A stretch of 64,000 nt of DNA from Clostridia bacterium (GTDB lineage: Bacteria > Bacillota > Clostridia > Oscillospirales > CAG-272): NCBI GenBank assembly GCA_017504625.1, contig JAFVQU010000006.1, forward strand, positions 48,936 through 112,935, given 5' to 3'. The position numbers were made by a program, and so were the translations under genes. Positions 50,119-58,578 of the stretch are shown here, piece by piece. The notes beneath the pieces are model-generated. The model made no database searches and was not told where the DNA came from. It saw only the letters and a list, made by a program, of their open reading frames with translations. Numbering within the stretch: the first letter of the stretch is position 1; each line of letters opens with the position of its first letter.

Positions 50119-51048
50119 ATGCCGAAAAATAATTTGGAATTTGAAAACAGAGGAAAATATAAGCAGGGCTATAAAAAAATCGACGCGGACTTTGTAAAGG
50201 AGTGCGAGGCGCGCTTTGAGGAAGGACTATCGAAGGCGGTAAAAGCCTTTATGGAGAACAACTCCTCGCGTGTGATAGGTCTTACGGGGCCTACCTGCTC
50301 GGGAAAGACGACGGCGGCGAAGAAGCTGATCGAATATCTTGGCGACGAGCAAAAGAGGGTGCATATCATCTCGCTTGACGACTTTTACAAGGCGATATAT
50401 TCGCGAAAGGATCTCAAGGACGCAGATCTTTCAAAGGTCGATTTCGATTCGCCCGACACGCTTGATATTGCCGAGCTTGAACGCTTTACCGCCGAGCTTT
50501 TCGAGGGCGGAATTGCCAAAAAGCCTGTCTTTAATTTTGAAACGGGTGAGCGCGACGAATACGAGCAGATAATATCCGACGATGACGACGTTTATATCTT
50601 CGAGGGCATTCAGGTGCTTTATCCGTCGGTTCTGTCAATTATTGAAAAGCACGGCGGCAGTATTCTTTGCGTGCGCCCCGAAAGCGCGATAACGATAGGT
50701 GACGAGGTATTTGAGCCGAATTTTATCCGTCTTTGCCGCAGACTCGTCAGAGATAACAATTTCAGAGCATCAAGCGCCGAGTTCACCTTCACGGTCTGGG
50801 ACGGTGTGAGAAGAAACGAGGAGGAAAACATTTTCCCGTTTATTTCGCACTGCGCGCTCGTCATCGACACCACGCTTGAATATGAAATGAATATTTTGGC
50901 TCCGTACCTGAGAAAATTGCTCTCTCGGATGAGCGAGGGTGACGAGCATTATAAAAAGAGCGTTGAGATACTCAAGGCGATTGAAAATATCGAGGGGATC
51001 GACAGCTCTGTGATCGAGAAAAACTCGCTTTACAAGGAATTCGTCTGA
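50119..51048 (+). CDS. Uridine kinase/phosphoribulokinase-like protein
   Basis: 309 aa. Walker A is GPTCSGKTT (57-65), HIISLDDFYK follows as in uridine kinases, and DDDVYIFEGIQVLYP is the Walker B/lid region. At this length it exceeds ordinary uridine kinase (about 210 aa), having N- and C-terminal additions; the substrate may differ. ATG 50119 with GGAGG 6 nt upstream is preferred to the TTG at 50107. Confidence 0.85.
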   Translation: MPKNNLEFENRGKYKQGYKKIDADFVKECEARFEEGLSKAVKAFMENNSSRVIGLTGPTCSGKTTAAKKLIEYLGDEQKRVHIISLDDFYKAIYSRKDLKDADLSKVDFDSPDTLDIAELERFTAELFEGGIAKKPVFNFETGERDEYEQIISDDDDVYIFEGIQVLYPSVLSIIEKHGGSILCVRPESAITIGDEVFEPNFIRLCRRLVRDNNFRASSAEFTFTVWDGVRRNEEENIFPFISHCALVIDTTLEYEMNILAPYLRKLLSRMSEGDEHYKKSVEILKAIENIEGIDSSVIEKNSLYKEFV

Positions 51049-51071
51049 CAAAGGCAGAAGGGAATTTGAAA

Positions 51072-52358
51072 ATGAGCATTTTATTTAAAAACGTAAACCT
51101 TACCGAGAGCTACGGCTACGTTGGCACGGTAAACGTACTTGTTGAAGATAAAAAAATAACCTATATTGGCAAGGAAATGCCCGAATTTACCGCCGACAAG
51201 GTGGTGGAGGGCAACGGAAATTTGCTCCTGCCCGCGTTCTATAACGCGCATTGCCACAGTGCGATGACGCTTTTCCGCGGCTTTGGCGATGATCTGCCCT
51301 TGCAGAGATGGCTCAACGAAAAGGTCTTTCCCGCGGAGGAGAGGCTTAACGACGAGAGAGTTGAGCTTGGCACACGACTTGCTATTGCCGAGATGATAAG
51401 AAACGGTGTCGTTTCCTTCTCGGATATGTACTTTTTCCTTAATGCAAGCGCGAAGGCGGTGCTTGAGAGCGGAATGAAGGCAAACCTTTCGCGCTCGATA
51501 GTTTCGTTTGATAAGGGTGCGGACTTTACGAAGGACTCGCGCGTCAGAGAGGCGATGGATAACTTCAAGACCTGGCACGGCGCGGGTGACGGACGCATCA
51601 AGATAGATATGTCTATCCACGCCGAGTACACAAACGTAGAGGGCTGCTGCAGATATCTCGGTCAGCTTGCGCGCGAGTGCGGTGTGGGAATGCAGATACA
51701 CCTGTCTGAAACCTTGTCAGAGCATGAGGAGTGTATCGCGCGTTACGGCAAAACGCCGACGAGATTTTTCCTTGACGCAGGCGTGCTTGACGTTCCCACG
51801 ACGGCGGCGCATTGCGTTTACGTTGACGACGACGACATCGCGATAATGGCGGAGAAGGGAGTTACGGCGGCGCACAACCCCGTAAGCAACTTAAAGCTTG
51901 GAAGCGGCGTTATGAAATATAAGAAAATGAAGGAGGCGGGCGTGAATATCGCGCTCGGCACCGACGGAGTTGCATCTAACAACCGACTTAGCGTATTGCG
52001 CGAGCTTCAGTACGCCGCGCTGATACACAAGGGAGTTAATTGCGACGCCGCGGCAACCTGCGCCGCCGATATGATAAGGGCGGCAACGAGAAACGGCGCG
52101 ATCTCCCAGGGTAGATTTGACTCAGGAGAGATAGCCGTGGGCATGAGAGCAGACCTTATATTGCTCGATATGGGCTCGATAAACAATATTCCGTCCTACA
52201 ATTTTGAGTCTACGGTTGCGTACAGCGCATCTGAGAGCGACGTGCTTATGACACTTTGCGACGGAAGAATACTTTACGAGAACGGCACATATACTTCACT
52301 TGACGAGGAGCTTTTGCGACACGATGCAAAGAGAGTGATCTCGCACTATTTCGATTAA
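51072..52358 (+). CDS. Amidohydrolase, MTA/SAH deaminase-like
   Basis: 428 aa. Metal-binding HCH (60-62, in NAHCHSAMTLFRGFGDDLPLQ), a His in SIHAEYT, HLSET, AAHCVYVDDDDI and GTDGVASNN correspond to the 5-methylthioadenosine/S-adenosylhomocysteine deaminase family (MtaD/TrzN group). It would deaminate purine-type nucleosides. ATG 51072 follows AAGGGA. The upstream kinase is also nucleoside-like, which suggests a nucleoside-salvage pair. Confidence 0.87.
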   Translation: MSILFKNVNLTESYGYVGTVNVLVEDKKITYIGKEMPEFTADKVVEGNGNLLLPAFYNAHCHSAMTLFRGFGDDLPLQRWLNEKVFPAEERLNDERVELGTRLAIAEMIRNGVVSFSDMYFFLNASAKAVLESGMKANLSRSIVSFDKGADFTKDSRVREAMDNFKTWHGAGDGRIKIDMSIHAEYTNVEGCCRYLGQLARECGVGMQIHLSETLSEHEECIARYGKTPTRFFLDAGVLDVPTTAAHCVYVDDDDIAIMAEKGVTAAHNPVSNLKLGSGVMKYKKMKEAGVNIALGTDGVASNNRLSVLRELQYAALIHKGVNCDAAATCAADMIRAATRNGAISQGRFDSGEIAVGMRADLILLDMGSINNIPSYNFESTVAYSASESDVLMTLCDGRILYENGTYTSLDEELLRHDAKRVISHYFD

Positions 52359-52371
52359 GTGAGGCGATACT

Positions 52372-54057
52372 ATGACGGAGCTTGAGATAAGAGGGAAAAG
52401 GCAGGATAAGAGCGACGGATTTGCGTCGGGAGTGCTTATTTTATCGCTTTCCACCGTCATAGTCAAGATAATCGGACTTATATACAAGATACCCATGCTC
52501 ACGCTTCTCGGGAGTGAGGGCATGGGATATTTTAATTCTGCGTATGAGATATATACGCTTTTCGGCGTGGTGTCGACAGCGGGCTTGCCTGTTGCCATGT
52601 CGGTGCTTATCGCACGGGCAAGGTGCGGTGGCGAGTTGACCGAAAAAAAGATATTTTCGGCGGCGATGACGCTCTTTTTATCACTTGGAGTTGTCGGAAG
52701 CCTTCTGATGCTTGGCTTAGCGCCGATATTTTCGTCGGCTCTCGGGAGCGACAGGGCGGTCTTTTGTATGATCGCGATAAGCCCGACCGTGTTTTTTATA
52801 TGTCTATCCAGCGTGTACCGAGGCTTTTTTCAAGGGCTTGGCAGAATGCGCGAGACGGCGATATCTCAGGTCATTGAGGCGGCGTTAAAGCTTATATTGG
52901 GGCTTGTTTTTGCCTATATCGCGCTGAGGTGCGGATATAGCGCGCCGAAGGTCGCCGCCTGTGCGGTGATGGGGCTTGTCGCGGGGAGCGCGGCATCGGC
53001 TCTTTATCTCGCGCTCTCAAAAAGGGCGCACGGTCGTAGCCTCAACGGCGCGGACAGGTGTGGTGCGGACGGTCGATGCCCGAAGAACGAGTGCTCGGAC
53101 ACTCTCGGCATTGAAAAAAAGTCGGAACAAGGCCGCAGAAGGATCTGCCGCGAGCTACTCACGATCGCGATACCGATAACGCTTTCGTCGGCGGTCATCA
53201 GTATAACCAAAATAATTGACATGACGGTCATTCTCCGTCGCATGCAGGATATAGGATACCAGAGCGCAGAGGCTTTTTCGGTGTACGGAAGCTATACGAC
53301 GCTTGCTCTGCCGCTTTTCAGCCTTGCCCCCGCGCTTATAAGCTCGGTGGCTCTGCCGCTCGTGCCCGCGCTCGCGTCCGCGGTCGCAAGAGGTGACAAG
53401 GACGAACAGGTCGCGGTGGTCGGCGATGCGGTAAGGCTCACTATGATCATTTCAATGCCGATCTCACTCGGGCTTTCACTCTTTTCGCGCGAGATACTGT
53501 CGCTGATTTTCGCATGGCAGGAGAGCGCTGTCGCGCTTTCAGCTCCGCTTTTGTCAATACTTGCTCTGTCGGTGCCGCTTGCCTGTCTTATCACGGTCGA
53601 GAGCGCGATACTTCAGGCGTATTCAAGGGCGGGCTTGCCGATAATATCAATGCTCGCAGGCTCGGCGATAAAGCTTTTAACGGCGTATTTCTTAATAGGC
53701 GATCCCGATATATGTATCGTGGGCGCGCCGATAAGCACTTTTTTCTGCGATCTTGTTATCAACGCGATAAATTGGGTATTTATCGGCAGACTTTTGCCGC
53801 GAGGACTTGACTTTGGCACGATCGCAAAGCCGTTTTTTGCGGCGTTTATGTCGGTCGGCGTATCAAGACTTGCTCTTGCGGCTCTTGCGGCTCGCTTTGG
53901 CTCGTCGGGCGTGATGACGCTTGGCGCGGTCGCGCTGTCTGCGCTTATCTATCTGCCGCTTTCATTTTTTGTGGGCGCGGTAAGGCGCGAGGATATCGCG
54001 AGAATGCCGATAATAAATAAAAGATTTTCCCGTAAGCTTGAAAATAAAATCATATAA
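52372..54057 (+). CDS. SpoVB/YabM-type polysaccharide flippase (MATE/MOP)
   Basis: 561 aa with about 14 hydrophobic segments and the MOP-superfamily pattern GLIYKIPMLTLLGSEGMGYFNSAYEIY. It belongs to the SpoVB/MurJ-like group that flips lipid-linked glycans. A hydrophilic loop at about 218-255 (ADRCGADGRCPKNECSD) is an unusual, cysteine-bearing insertion. Its place before mazG, S4, yabP, yabQ and divIC mirrors yabM of Bacillus. GAGG precedes the ATG. Confidence 0.88.
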   Translation: MTELEIRGKRQDKSDGFASGVLILSLSTVIVKIIGLIYKIPMLTLLGSEGMGYFNSAYEIYTLFGVVSTAGLPVAMSVLIARARCGGELTEKKIFSAAMTLFLSLGVVGSLLMLGLAPIFSSALGSDRAVFCMIAISPTVFFICLSSVYRGFFQGLGRMRETAISQVIEAALKLILGLVFAYIALRCGYSAPKVAACAVMGLVAGSAASALYLALSKRAHGRSLNGADRCGADGRCPKNECSDTLGIEKKSEQGRRRICRELLTIAIPITLSSAVISITKIIDMTVILRRMQDIGYQSAEAFSVYGSYTTLALPLFSLAPALISSVALPLVPALASAVARGDKDEQVAVVGDAVRLTMIISMPISLGLSLFSREILSLIFAWQESAVALSAPLLSILALSVPLACLITVESAILQAYSRAGLPIISMLAGSAIKLLTAYFLIGDPDICIVGAPISTFFCDLVINAINWVFIGRLLPRGLDFGTIAKPFFAAFMSVGVSRLALAALAARFGSSGVMTLGAVALSALIYLPLSFFVGAVRREDIARMPIINKRFSRKLENKII

Positions 54058-54077
54058 ATATATAAAGGAAGTAAAAA

Positions 54078-54902
54078 ATGAAAAACTGTTTTTCCCCCGA
54101 AGAAAGAAAAGAAAAGATCGAATATTTGCTCGGAAAGGAGAGCTACGATTTTGACGACCTCGTTCTTATCGTGAGCTTGCTGCGCAGCGAGGGCGGCTGT
54201 CCCTGGGACATCGAGCAGACGCACAAGAGCTTGCGTAAGGGATTTATCGAGGAGACCTACGAGGTCATCGAGGCTATCGACACCGAAAACCCCACTCTTT
54301 TGCGCGAGGAGCTTGGCGACGTACTGCTCCAGATCGTCTTTCACGCCGATATTGAGCGCGAGGAGGGAAGATTTGACATGTCGGGCGTTTCAAACGATAT
54401 CTGCGCCAAGCTTATCCACCGCCACCCGCACGTTTTCGGCGAGGTCAAGGTCAGCGACACCGCCGAGGTGCTGAGCAACTGGGAAAAGATCAAGGGCGTT
54501 GAAAAGCAGAGGGTTACTCACACCGATAAGCTCCGTTCGATACCGCCCATGCTCCCCGCTCTTATGCGCGCGCAAAAAGTCGGCAAGAAGGCGTCCTTCT
54601 TTGATTTTGGTACGACCGAGGAGGTCATCGCAAAGCTTTACGAGGAGATAGACGAGGTCAAGGCGGCTATTGCCGAGGGCAACGGCGCTCATATCGAGGA
54701 GGAGATAGGCGACCTTCTCCTGACCGTCACAAGCCTTGCCCGCAAGGTACACGTTGACTCCGAGGAGGCGATGAACAAGGCGACGAACAAGTTTATTGAC
54801 CGTTTTGAAAGGGTTGAGGACGCGACGATATCCGAGGGCAAGGACATAGAAAAAATGACTATGACCGAGCTTGACGCGATCTGGAATCGCATCAAAGCGT
54901 AA
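54078..54902 (+). CDS. mazG: Nucleotide pyrophosphohydrolase MazG
   Basis: 274 aa. Two MazG repeats are visible; the first keeps the EEXXE-EXXD signature (E58, E59, E62, E78, D81), as does the second (EEIGDLL). It hydrolyses non-canonical NTPs. Unlike YabN of Bacillus it lacks the N-terminal tetrapyrrole-methylase-like domain. The gene lies 20 bp after the flippase. Confidence 0.95.
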   Translation: MKNCFSPEERKEKIEYLLGKESYDFDDLVLIVSLLRSEGGCPWDIEQTHKSLRKGFIEETYEVIEAIDTENPTLLREELGDVLLQIVFHADIEREEGRFDMSGVSNDICAKLIHRHPHVFGEVKVSDTAEVLSNWEKIKGVEKQRVTHTDKLRSIPPMLPALMRAQKVGKKASFFDFGTTEEVIAKLYEEIDEVKAAIAEGNGAHIEEEIGDLLLTVTSLARKVHVDSEEAMNKATNKFIDRFERVEDATISEGKDIEKMTMTELDAIWNRIKA

Positions 54903-54972
54903 AAATAGGCAAAAACCCTTTAAAAACATACAAAAAATCATTAAAAAATCTTAAAAAAATTTAAAAAACCTA

Positions 54973-55001
54973 TTGAAATCGCTTGCTTTATATGGTATAA
55001 T
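54973..55001 (+). promoter_or_regulatory. Promoter of hup
   Basis: TTGAAA (54973-54978), 17-bp spacer, TATAAT (54996-55001), with a leader of about 90 nt. Confidence 0.8.
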
Positions 55002-55099
55002 TAACTAAACAAAATAATCGTATCGGCGACAAAGGTGGTGCTTTTGCCCAACTTCTCGTCATACGGTGACAAAAATAAAAAAGAAAGAGGTTCTAAATT

Positions 55100-55375
55100 A
55101 TGAACAAGCTCCAGCTCACAGACGCACTTGCACAGAAGGCAGGCATGACAAAGGTTGACGCCGCTAAGGCAGTTAACGCAATTATCGAGGTTATCGGCGA
55201 CGCACTCGCAGCAGGCGATGACGTTAAGGTTACCGGCTTCGGCGCATTCGAGGTAAAGGAGAGAGCAGCAAGAACCGGTAGAAACCCCAAGACCGGTGAG
55301 GCAGTAGCTATCCCCGCTTCCAAGTACGTTGCTTTCAGCGCAGGTAGCCAGCTTAAGGACAAGGTTAACGGTTAA
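55100..55375 (+). CDS. hup: HU-family DNA-binding protein
   Basis: 91 aa. A typical HU: N-terminal dimerisation helices, GFGAFEVKERAARTGRNPKTGE at the base of the DNA-binding arm, and C-terminal VAFSAGSQLKDKVN. It bends and compacts DNA. A strong promoter and codon usage fit abundant expression. RqcP starts 11 bp after its stop. Confidence 0.97.
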   Translation: MNKLQLTDALAQKAGMTKVDAAKAVNAIIEVIGDALAAGDDVKVTGFGAFEVKERAARTGRNPKTGEAVAIPASKYVAFSAGSQLKDKVNG

Positions 55376-55386
55376 TTTTTAACCCG

Positions 55387-55629
55387 ATGCGACTTGACAA
55401 ATATCTTAAGGTTTCAAGGATCATAAAGAGAAGAACGGTGGCTAACGATGCGTGCGACGCAGCTCACGTTACCGTCAACGACAAGCCTGCCAAGGCGTCC
55501 TACGACGTCAAGGAGGGCGACGTTATCTGCGTCAGCTTCGGACAGAGAACGCTTAAAGTGAGAGTTCTCGACGTTCGCGAGCATGCCGCAAAGGCAGACG
55601 CGTCTTCGCTTTACGAGGTAATTGAATAA
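55387..55629 (+). CDS. rqcP: S4-domain RNA-binding protein RqcP (YabO)
   Basis: 80 aa. The S4 motif MRLDKYLKVSRIIKRRTVANDACDAAHVTVN occupies the N-terminal half in a helix-loop-strand pattern. RqcP acts with RqcH in adding alanine tails to stalled nascent chains in Firmicutes ribosome quality control. Sits between hup and the yabP hairpin. Confidence 0.92.
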   Translation: MRLDKYLKVSRIIKRRTVANDACDAAHVTVNDKPAKASYDVKEGDVICVSFGQRTLKVRVLDVREHAAKADASSLYEVIE

Positions 55630-55638
55630 TTAAAGATC

Positions 55639-55684
55639 CCTCCGCATAGAATGTACCGATCGGTACTTTATGCGGAGGTTTTTT
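55639..55684 (+). promoter_or_regulatory. Hairpin that sequesters the yabP ribosome-binding site and ends in a U-tract
   Basis: CCTCCGCATA (55639-55648) pairs with TATGCGGAGG (55669-55678); an inner palindrome GTACCGATCGGTAC (55653-55666) extends the stem. The 3' arm contains GGAGG of yabP, and T6 (55679-55684) lies directly before its ATG. So the element is both terminator-like and Shine-Dalgarno-masking. CATAGAAT (55645-55652) with ATA at 55626-55628 (16-bp gap) resembles a sigma-E promoter; its start point near 55659 would remove the 5' arm. Confidence 0.7.
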
Positions 55685-55969
55685 ATGGGCAATATTGACG
55701 TGGGCAAGGCGCATTCGTTTATCTCGCGGATGCGCGAGGGAATTGAGATAGAGGGAGTTTGCGACGTTATAAGCTTTGACGAGAGCGGCGTATCGCTTGA
55801 AACCGTGTGCGGAAATATGGCGATAGAGGGAGAAGGTCTGCACGTCACCGTGCTTGATATTACGAGCGGGCGCGTGGTGATCGAGGGCAGAATATCGGGA
55901 GCTTACTATTTTGACAGCAAGCCGACGGTCAAGCGCGGTCTGTTTGGCGGCGCGAGAAGATCGGACTGA
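55685..55969 (+). CDS. yabP: Spore cortex/coat-associated protein YabP
   Basis: 94 aa. YabP/YqfC-like small beta-rich protein (REGIEIEGVCDVISFDESGVSLETVCGNMAIEGEGLHV). In Bacillus it is needed for sporulation and is made in the mother cell. The ATG at 55685 has GGAGG 6 nt upstream, but that site lies in a hairpin arm (55639-55678). It is followed 7 bp later by yabQ. Confidence 0.9.
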   Translation: MGNIDVGKAHSFISRMREGIEIEGVCDVISFDESGVSLETVCGNMAIEGEGLHVTVLDITSGRVVIEGRISGAYYFDSKPTVKRGLFGGARRSD

Positions 55970-55976
55970 TAGCGGC

Positions 55977-56591
55977 ATGATTGATCTTGAGCAAAGCGTC
56001 GTCATTGAGCTTTATATCAAGGCGTTTCTTGTTGGAGTTGCCTTTGGCGTTCTTTACGACGTGATAAGATTTTTCAAGCTCATCATCGGAGTGAGGTACG
56101 GCGCGCAAGATGCGTACCTGCCCGAATCGAAGGCGAAAAGGGTGGCGGTCTACGTCGTAAGCTTTGTCACCGACACACTTTTCTGGCTTTTTATCGGTGT
56201 CGCGTCTGTGTTGCTTTTTTACAACGTCAGCGGCGGTGTTTTCCGCGGTAGCGTGTACCCTTGCCTGCTTTTCGGACTTGCGCTTTATTATTTTTCACTC
56301 GGCAGACTGACGCTTGCGCTCTCAAGGCGGCTGATCTCGCTTGTCCGCCGCGCTTTCTCTTTTCTCAGAAGGCTTGTTGCCGTGCCGCTTCGCGCCGCAA
56401 AAAGAGCGATTTTTCACGTTTATCACTTGACAATAGGCAAAATTATTGTTAAAATAAAGGGGAAGATAATCGCGGCGAAGGAAAGGCGGCGGTCGGCGGC
56501 AGAGCAGATCGCATCCTGCGCGGGAGAGGAGGAGCAAAACAGTGAAGACGAAGGACGGCCTTACAAAAAATACGGACGCATCAGCTTTTGA
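55977..56591 (+). CDS. yabQ: Spore cortex biosynthesis protein YabQ
   Basis: 204 aa. Four hydrophobic segments in the first about 125 residues (AFLVGVAFGVLYDVIRF and so on) are typical of YabQ, followed by a basic, probably cytoplasmic, C-terminal part. It is required for cortex formation. The start ATG 55977 has a weak ribosome-binding site, so coupling to yabP is likely. It overlaps divIC by 50 bp. Confidence 0.88.
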   Translation: MIDLEQSVVIELYIKAFLVGVAFGVLYDVIRFFKLIIGVRYGAQDAYLPESKAKRVAVYVVSFVTDTLFWLFIGVASVLLFYNVSGGVFRGSVYPCLLFGLALYYFSLGRLTLALSRRLISLVRRAFSFLRRLVAVPLRAAKRAIFHVYHLTIGKIIVKIKGKIIAAKERRRSAAEQIASCAGEEEQNSEDEGRPYKKYGRISF

Positions 56592-56901
56592 TGAGCCGTC
56601 GGGCTCGGTCAAGGGCGCGCTTAGGATCCCGTTCGTCAAGGTGATGCTCAGGGTAATTCCCGCTCTGCTCCTCGTGGCTTCTATCGGAATGTTTATCACG
56701 GGTATGATGAAATACGACGAGCTTGGCAGAAAAAAAGAGGAGCTTGAACGCCGTGTCGACGCGCTCGAATACGAGATAGACGAGCTTGAATTTCTGCTTG
56801 ACTGCCCGATAGATTACGATTATATCGTCCGCGTGGCGAGGGATAAGCTCGGACTGCATCTCCCCAACGAAATAGTATATTATAACGACGTAAACGATTA
56901 A
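56542..56901 (+). CDS. divIC: Septum formation initiator DivIC/FtsB
   Basis: 119 aa. A short cytoplasmic N-terminus, one TM helix (about 33-55) and a coiled coil (about 58-80, KKEELERRVDALEYEIDELE), then the CPIDYDYIVRVARDKLGL motif of the DivIC/FtsB family. It forms the divisome complex with FtsL and DivIB. It starts at GTG 56542 with GGAGG upstream, inside yabQ. Confidence 0.92.
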   Translation: MKTKDGLTKNTDASAFDEPSGSVKGALRIPFVKVMLRVIPALLLVASIGMFITGMMKYDELGRKKEELERRVDALEYEIDELEFLLDCPIDYDYIVRVARDKLGLHLPNEIVYYNDVND

Positions 56902-56904
56902 ATA

Positions 56905-56938
56905 AAAAAGGCTTACACCGAGGGGTGTAAGCCTTTTT
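56905..56938. terminator. Bidirectional terminator after divIC
   Basis: A perfect 15-bp stem (56905-56919 with 56924-56938), loop GAGG, bounded by A5 and T5, ends the long plus-strand run and the convergent transporter operon. Confidence 0.93.
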
Positions 56939-56941
56939 CGT

Positions 56942-57898
56942 TTACATATAAAGTATTTTTTCAACCAATTGGAGTATGAGCGGCAGAGTCAGAACCGAGA
57001 GTAGCGACGTTGTGCCGACACAAAGCGAGGAGTAGCCCGCGTCAAGATTGTAGGTTTCCGAGAGCATCGTGACCGACGAGGCGATAGGAAGTGCCGCGGC
57101 GGCAGAGAAGAAGATCGCGTAAAGCTCGGGCACGTGGCATATCTTGCATATAAGCGCGATGATAATGGGGAGTACGATGAGGCGCACGAGATTGACGTAG
57201 TAGATCTTCCACGAGCAGACCATTTTTTTGACGCTCTGCGTTGCGATAAGCGAGCCGATGATAAGCACCGAGATCGGCGTGCAGAGGTTGTTGAGATACT
57301 GGAGCGAGTCGCCAAGGAATTTTGGCATTTCAAATCCGATTGCGGGGTGCTTGAGGAGGTAGAGCGCAAATCCGATGACGCAGGGCACCGTTCCAAAGTT
57401 GAGGAGCACCTTTTTGATCGTGATCTTGATGTCGTCGCGTCCGCGCGCGAAAATTCCAAGTCCGAGCGTCCAGAAAAGCACGTTGAAGCTGATTGTCAGG
57501 AATGACGCAAGGAAAAGTCCCTGCGGGCCGAGGAGTGCCTCAAAGATTGGGAAACCGATAAAGGCGGAGTTTGCGAAAATGAGAGAAAGCTCGGTTATCT
57601 TCTGCTCGTCGGGTACTTTTTTAAGCGGAAGCGCCGCGCAGTGAGCGAGAAGAAACATAACGAGGTGGAAAACAAAGCCTGCGACGACCATAATTCCCGC
57701 AATTTTGAGGTTTTCATTTGAGTATTCCGCCTTTGAGAGCGCGTTGATTATCATTGCGGGCTGACCGACCTTGAGTATGAGGGCGGAGAGCTTTTTGGAT
57801 GCCACGTCGTCGATAATTCCTGCCTTACGGCAGATAAAGCCGACCGCCATTATGACGGCGAGCGTCGCGACTACCGTGTTTAGTGCTGTAAAGTCCAT
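56942..57898 (-). CDS. AEC family transporter (auxin efflux carrier fold)
   Basis: 318 aa, about ten hydrophobic segments in two inverted halves. The MAVGFICRKAGIIDD start, FANSAFIGFPIFEALLG and the C-terminal LPIASSVTMLSETY segment fit the AEC (MdcF/YwkB-like) family. The substrate may be an organic acid such as malate; not determinable. It lies 2 bp after the uracil-DNA glycosylase in one operon, with GGAGG before the ATG. Confidence 0.9.
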   Translation of the reverse strand: MDFTALNTVVATLAVIMAVGFICRKAGIIDDVASKKLSALILKVGQPAMIINALSKAEYSNENLKIAGIMVVAGFVFHLVMFLLAHCAALPLKKVPDEQKITELSLIFANSAFIGFPIFEALLGPQGLFLASFLTISFNVLFWTLGLGIFARGRDDIKITIKKVLLNFGTVPCVIGFALYLLKHPAIGFEMPKFLGDSLQYLNNLCTPISVLIIGSLIATQSVKKMVCSWKIYYVNLVRLIVLPIIIALICKICHVPELYAIFFSAAAALPIASSVTMLSETYNLDAGYSSLCVGTTSLLSVLTLPLILQLVEKILYM

Positions 57899-57900
57899 TT

Positions 57901-58449
57901 TTATTCCTCCGAAAGCTTTTCCTTGATTTTTTGCATATCGAGGAGCATATCTTCCTTCTTTCTCGGATCGCGGAGGAGCGCCGCGGGGTGATAGACCGCG
58001 GTCATAAGGTAGTTGCCCTTTTTAAACCACGTGCCGTGCTCCTGTGTGATCTTGAAGTCGGGCTTTATGAGCTTCATTGCCGAAATCCTGCCGAGGCAGA
58101 CGATGATCTTGGGGTTGATGATAGCGACCTGCTCGCGCAAATAGTCGATGCACTGCTCCTCCTCCTCGGGCAGAGGATCACGGTTTTTTGGGGGGCGGCA
58201 CTTGAGTATGTTGGCTATGTAGACCTCGTCGCGACTGATGTCAACTGCTTCAAGGAATTTGTCAAGCAGCTGACCTGCTCTGCCCACGAAGGGGATGCCC
58301 GAAAGATCCTCCTTTTCGCCCGGCGCTTCGCCGACGAACATAAGGGTGGCTTTTTCGCTACCTACTCCGAAAACGCAGTTGGTACGGGTTTGCGCAAGTG
58401 AGCAACGCTGACAGGCTTCACATTTTTTCTTCAATTCTTCAAGGCTCAT
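57901..58449 (-). CDS. Family 4 uracil-DNA glycosylase
   Basis: 182 aa. Four cysteines (13, 16, 84, 100) are placed as in Fe-S-containing family 4 UDGs. GEAPGEKED and [13 protein letters not shown] are the uracil-binding and family motifs, and HPAALLR near the C-terminus completes the active site. It excises uracil from DNA. Operon with the AEC transporter. Confidence 0.95.
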   Translation of the reverse strand: MSLEELKKKCEACQRCSLAQTRTNCVFGVGSEKATLMFVGEAPGEKEDLSGIPFVGRAGQLLDKFLEAVDISRDEVYIANILKCRPPKNRDPLPEEEEQCIDYLREQVAIINPKIIVCLGRISAMKLIKPDFKITQEHGTWFKKGNYLMTAVYHPAALLRDPRKKEDMLLDMQKIKEKLSEE

Positions 58450-58486
58450 TGTCTTTACCGTCCTTTAAAATCTTCATATTAGATTT

Positions 58487-58527
58487 ATTATAACAAAAAA
58501 GGCTCCCCTTTGCAATAGCGGGGGAGC
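58487..58527 (-). promoter_or_regulatory. UDG promoter overlapping the mecA terminator
   Basis: Minus strand: GCTCCCC/GGGGAGC (58521-58527 with 58502-58508) followed by a T-run (58494-58500) terminates the mecA transcript. The UDG promoter TTGCAA (58510-58515), 17 bp, TATAAT (58487-58492) has its -35 in the loop of that hairpin. Confidence 0.75.
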
Positions 58528-58578
58528 GTTTTTCTTGTGTTTTTGAGAAATTTATTTTAACGGCGCACGGCTCTGCCC

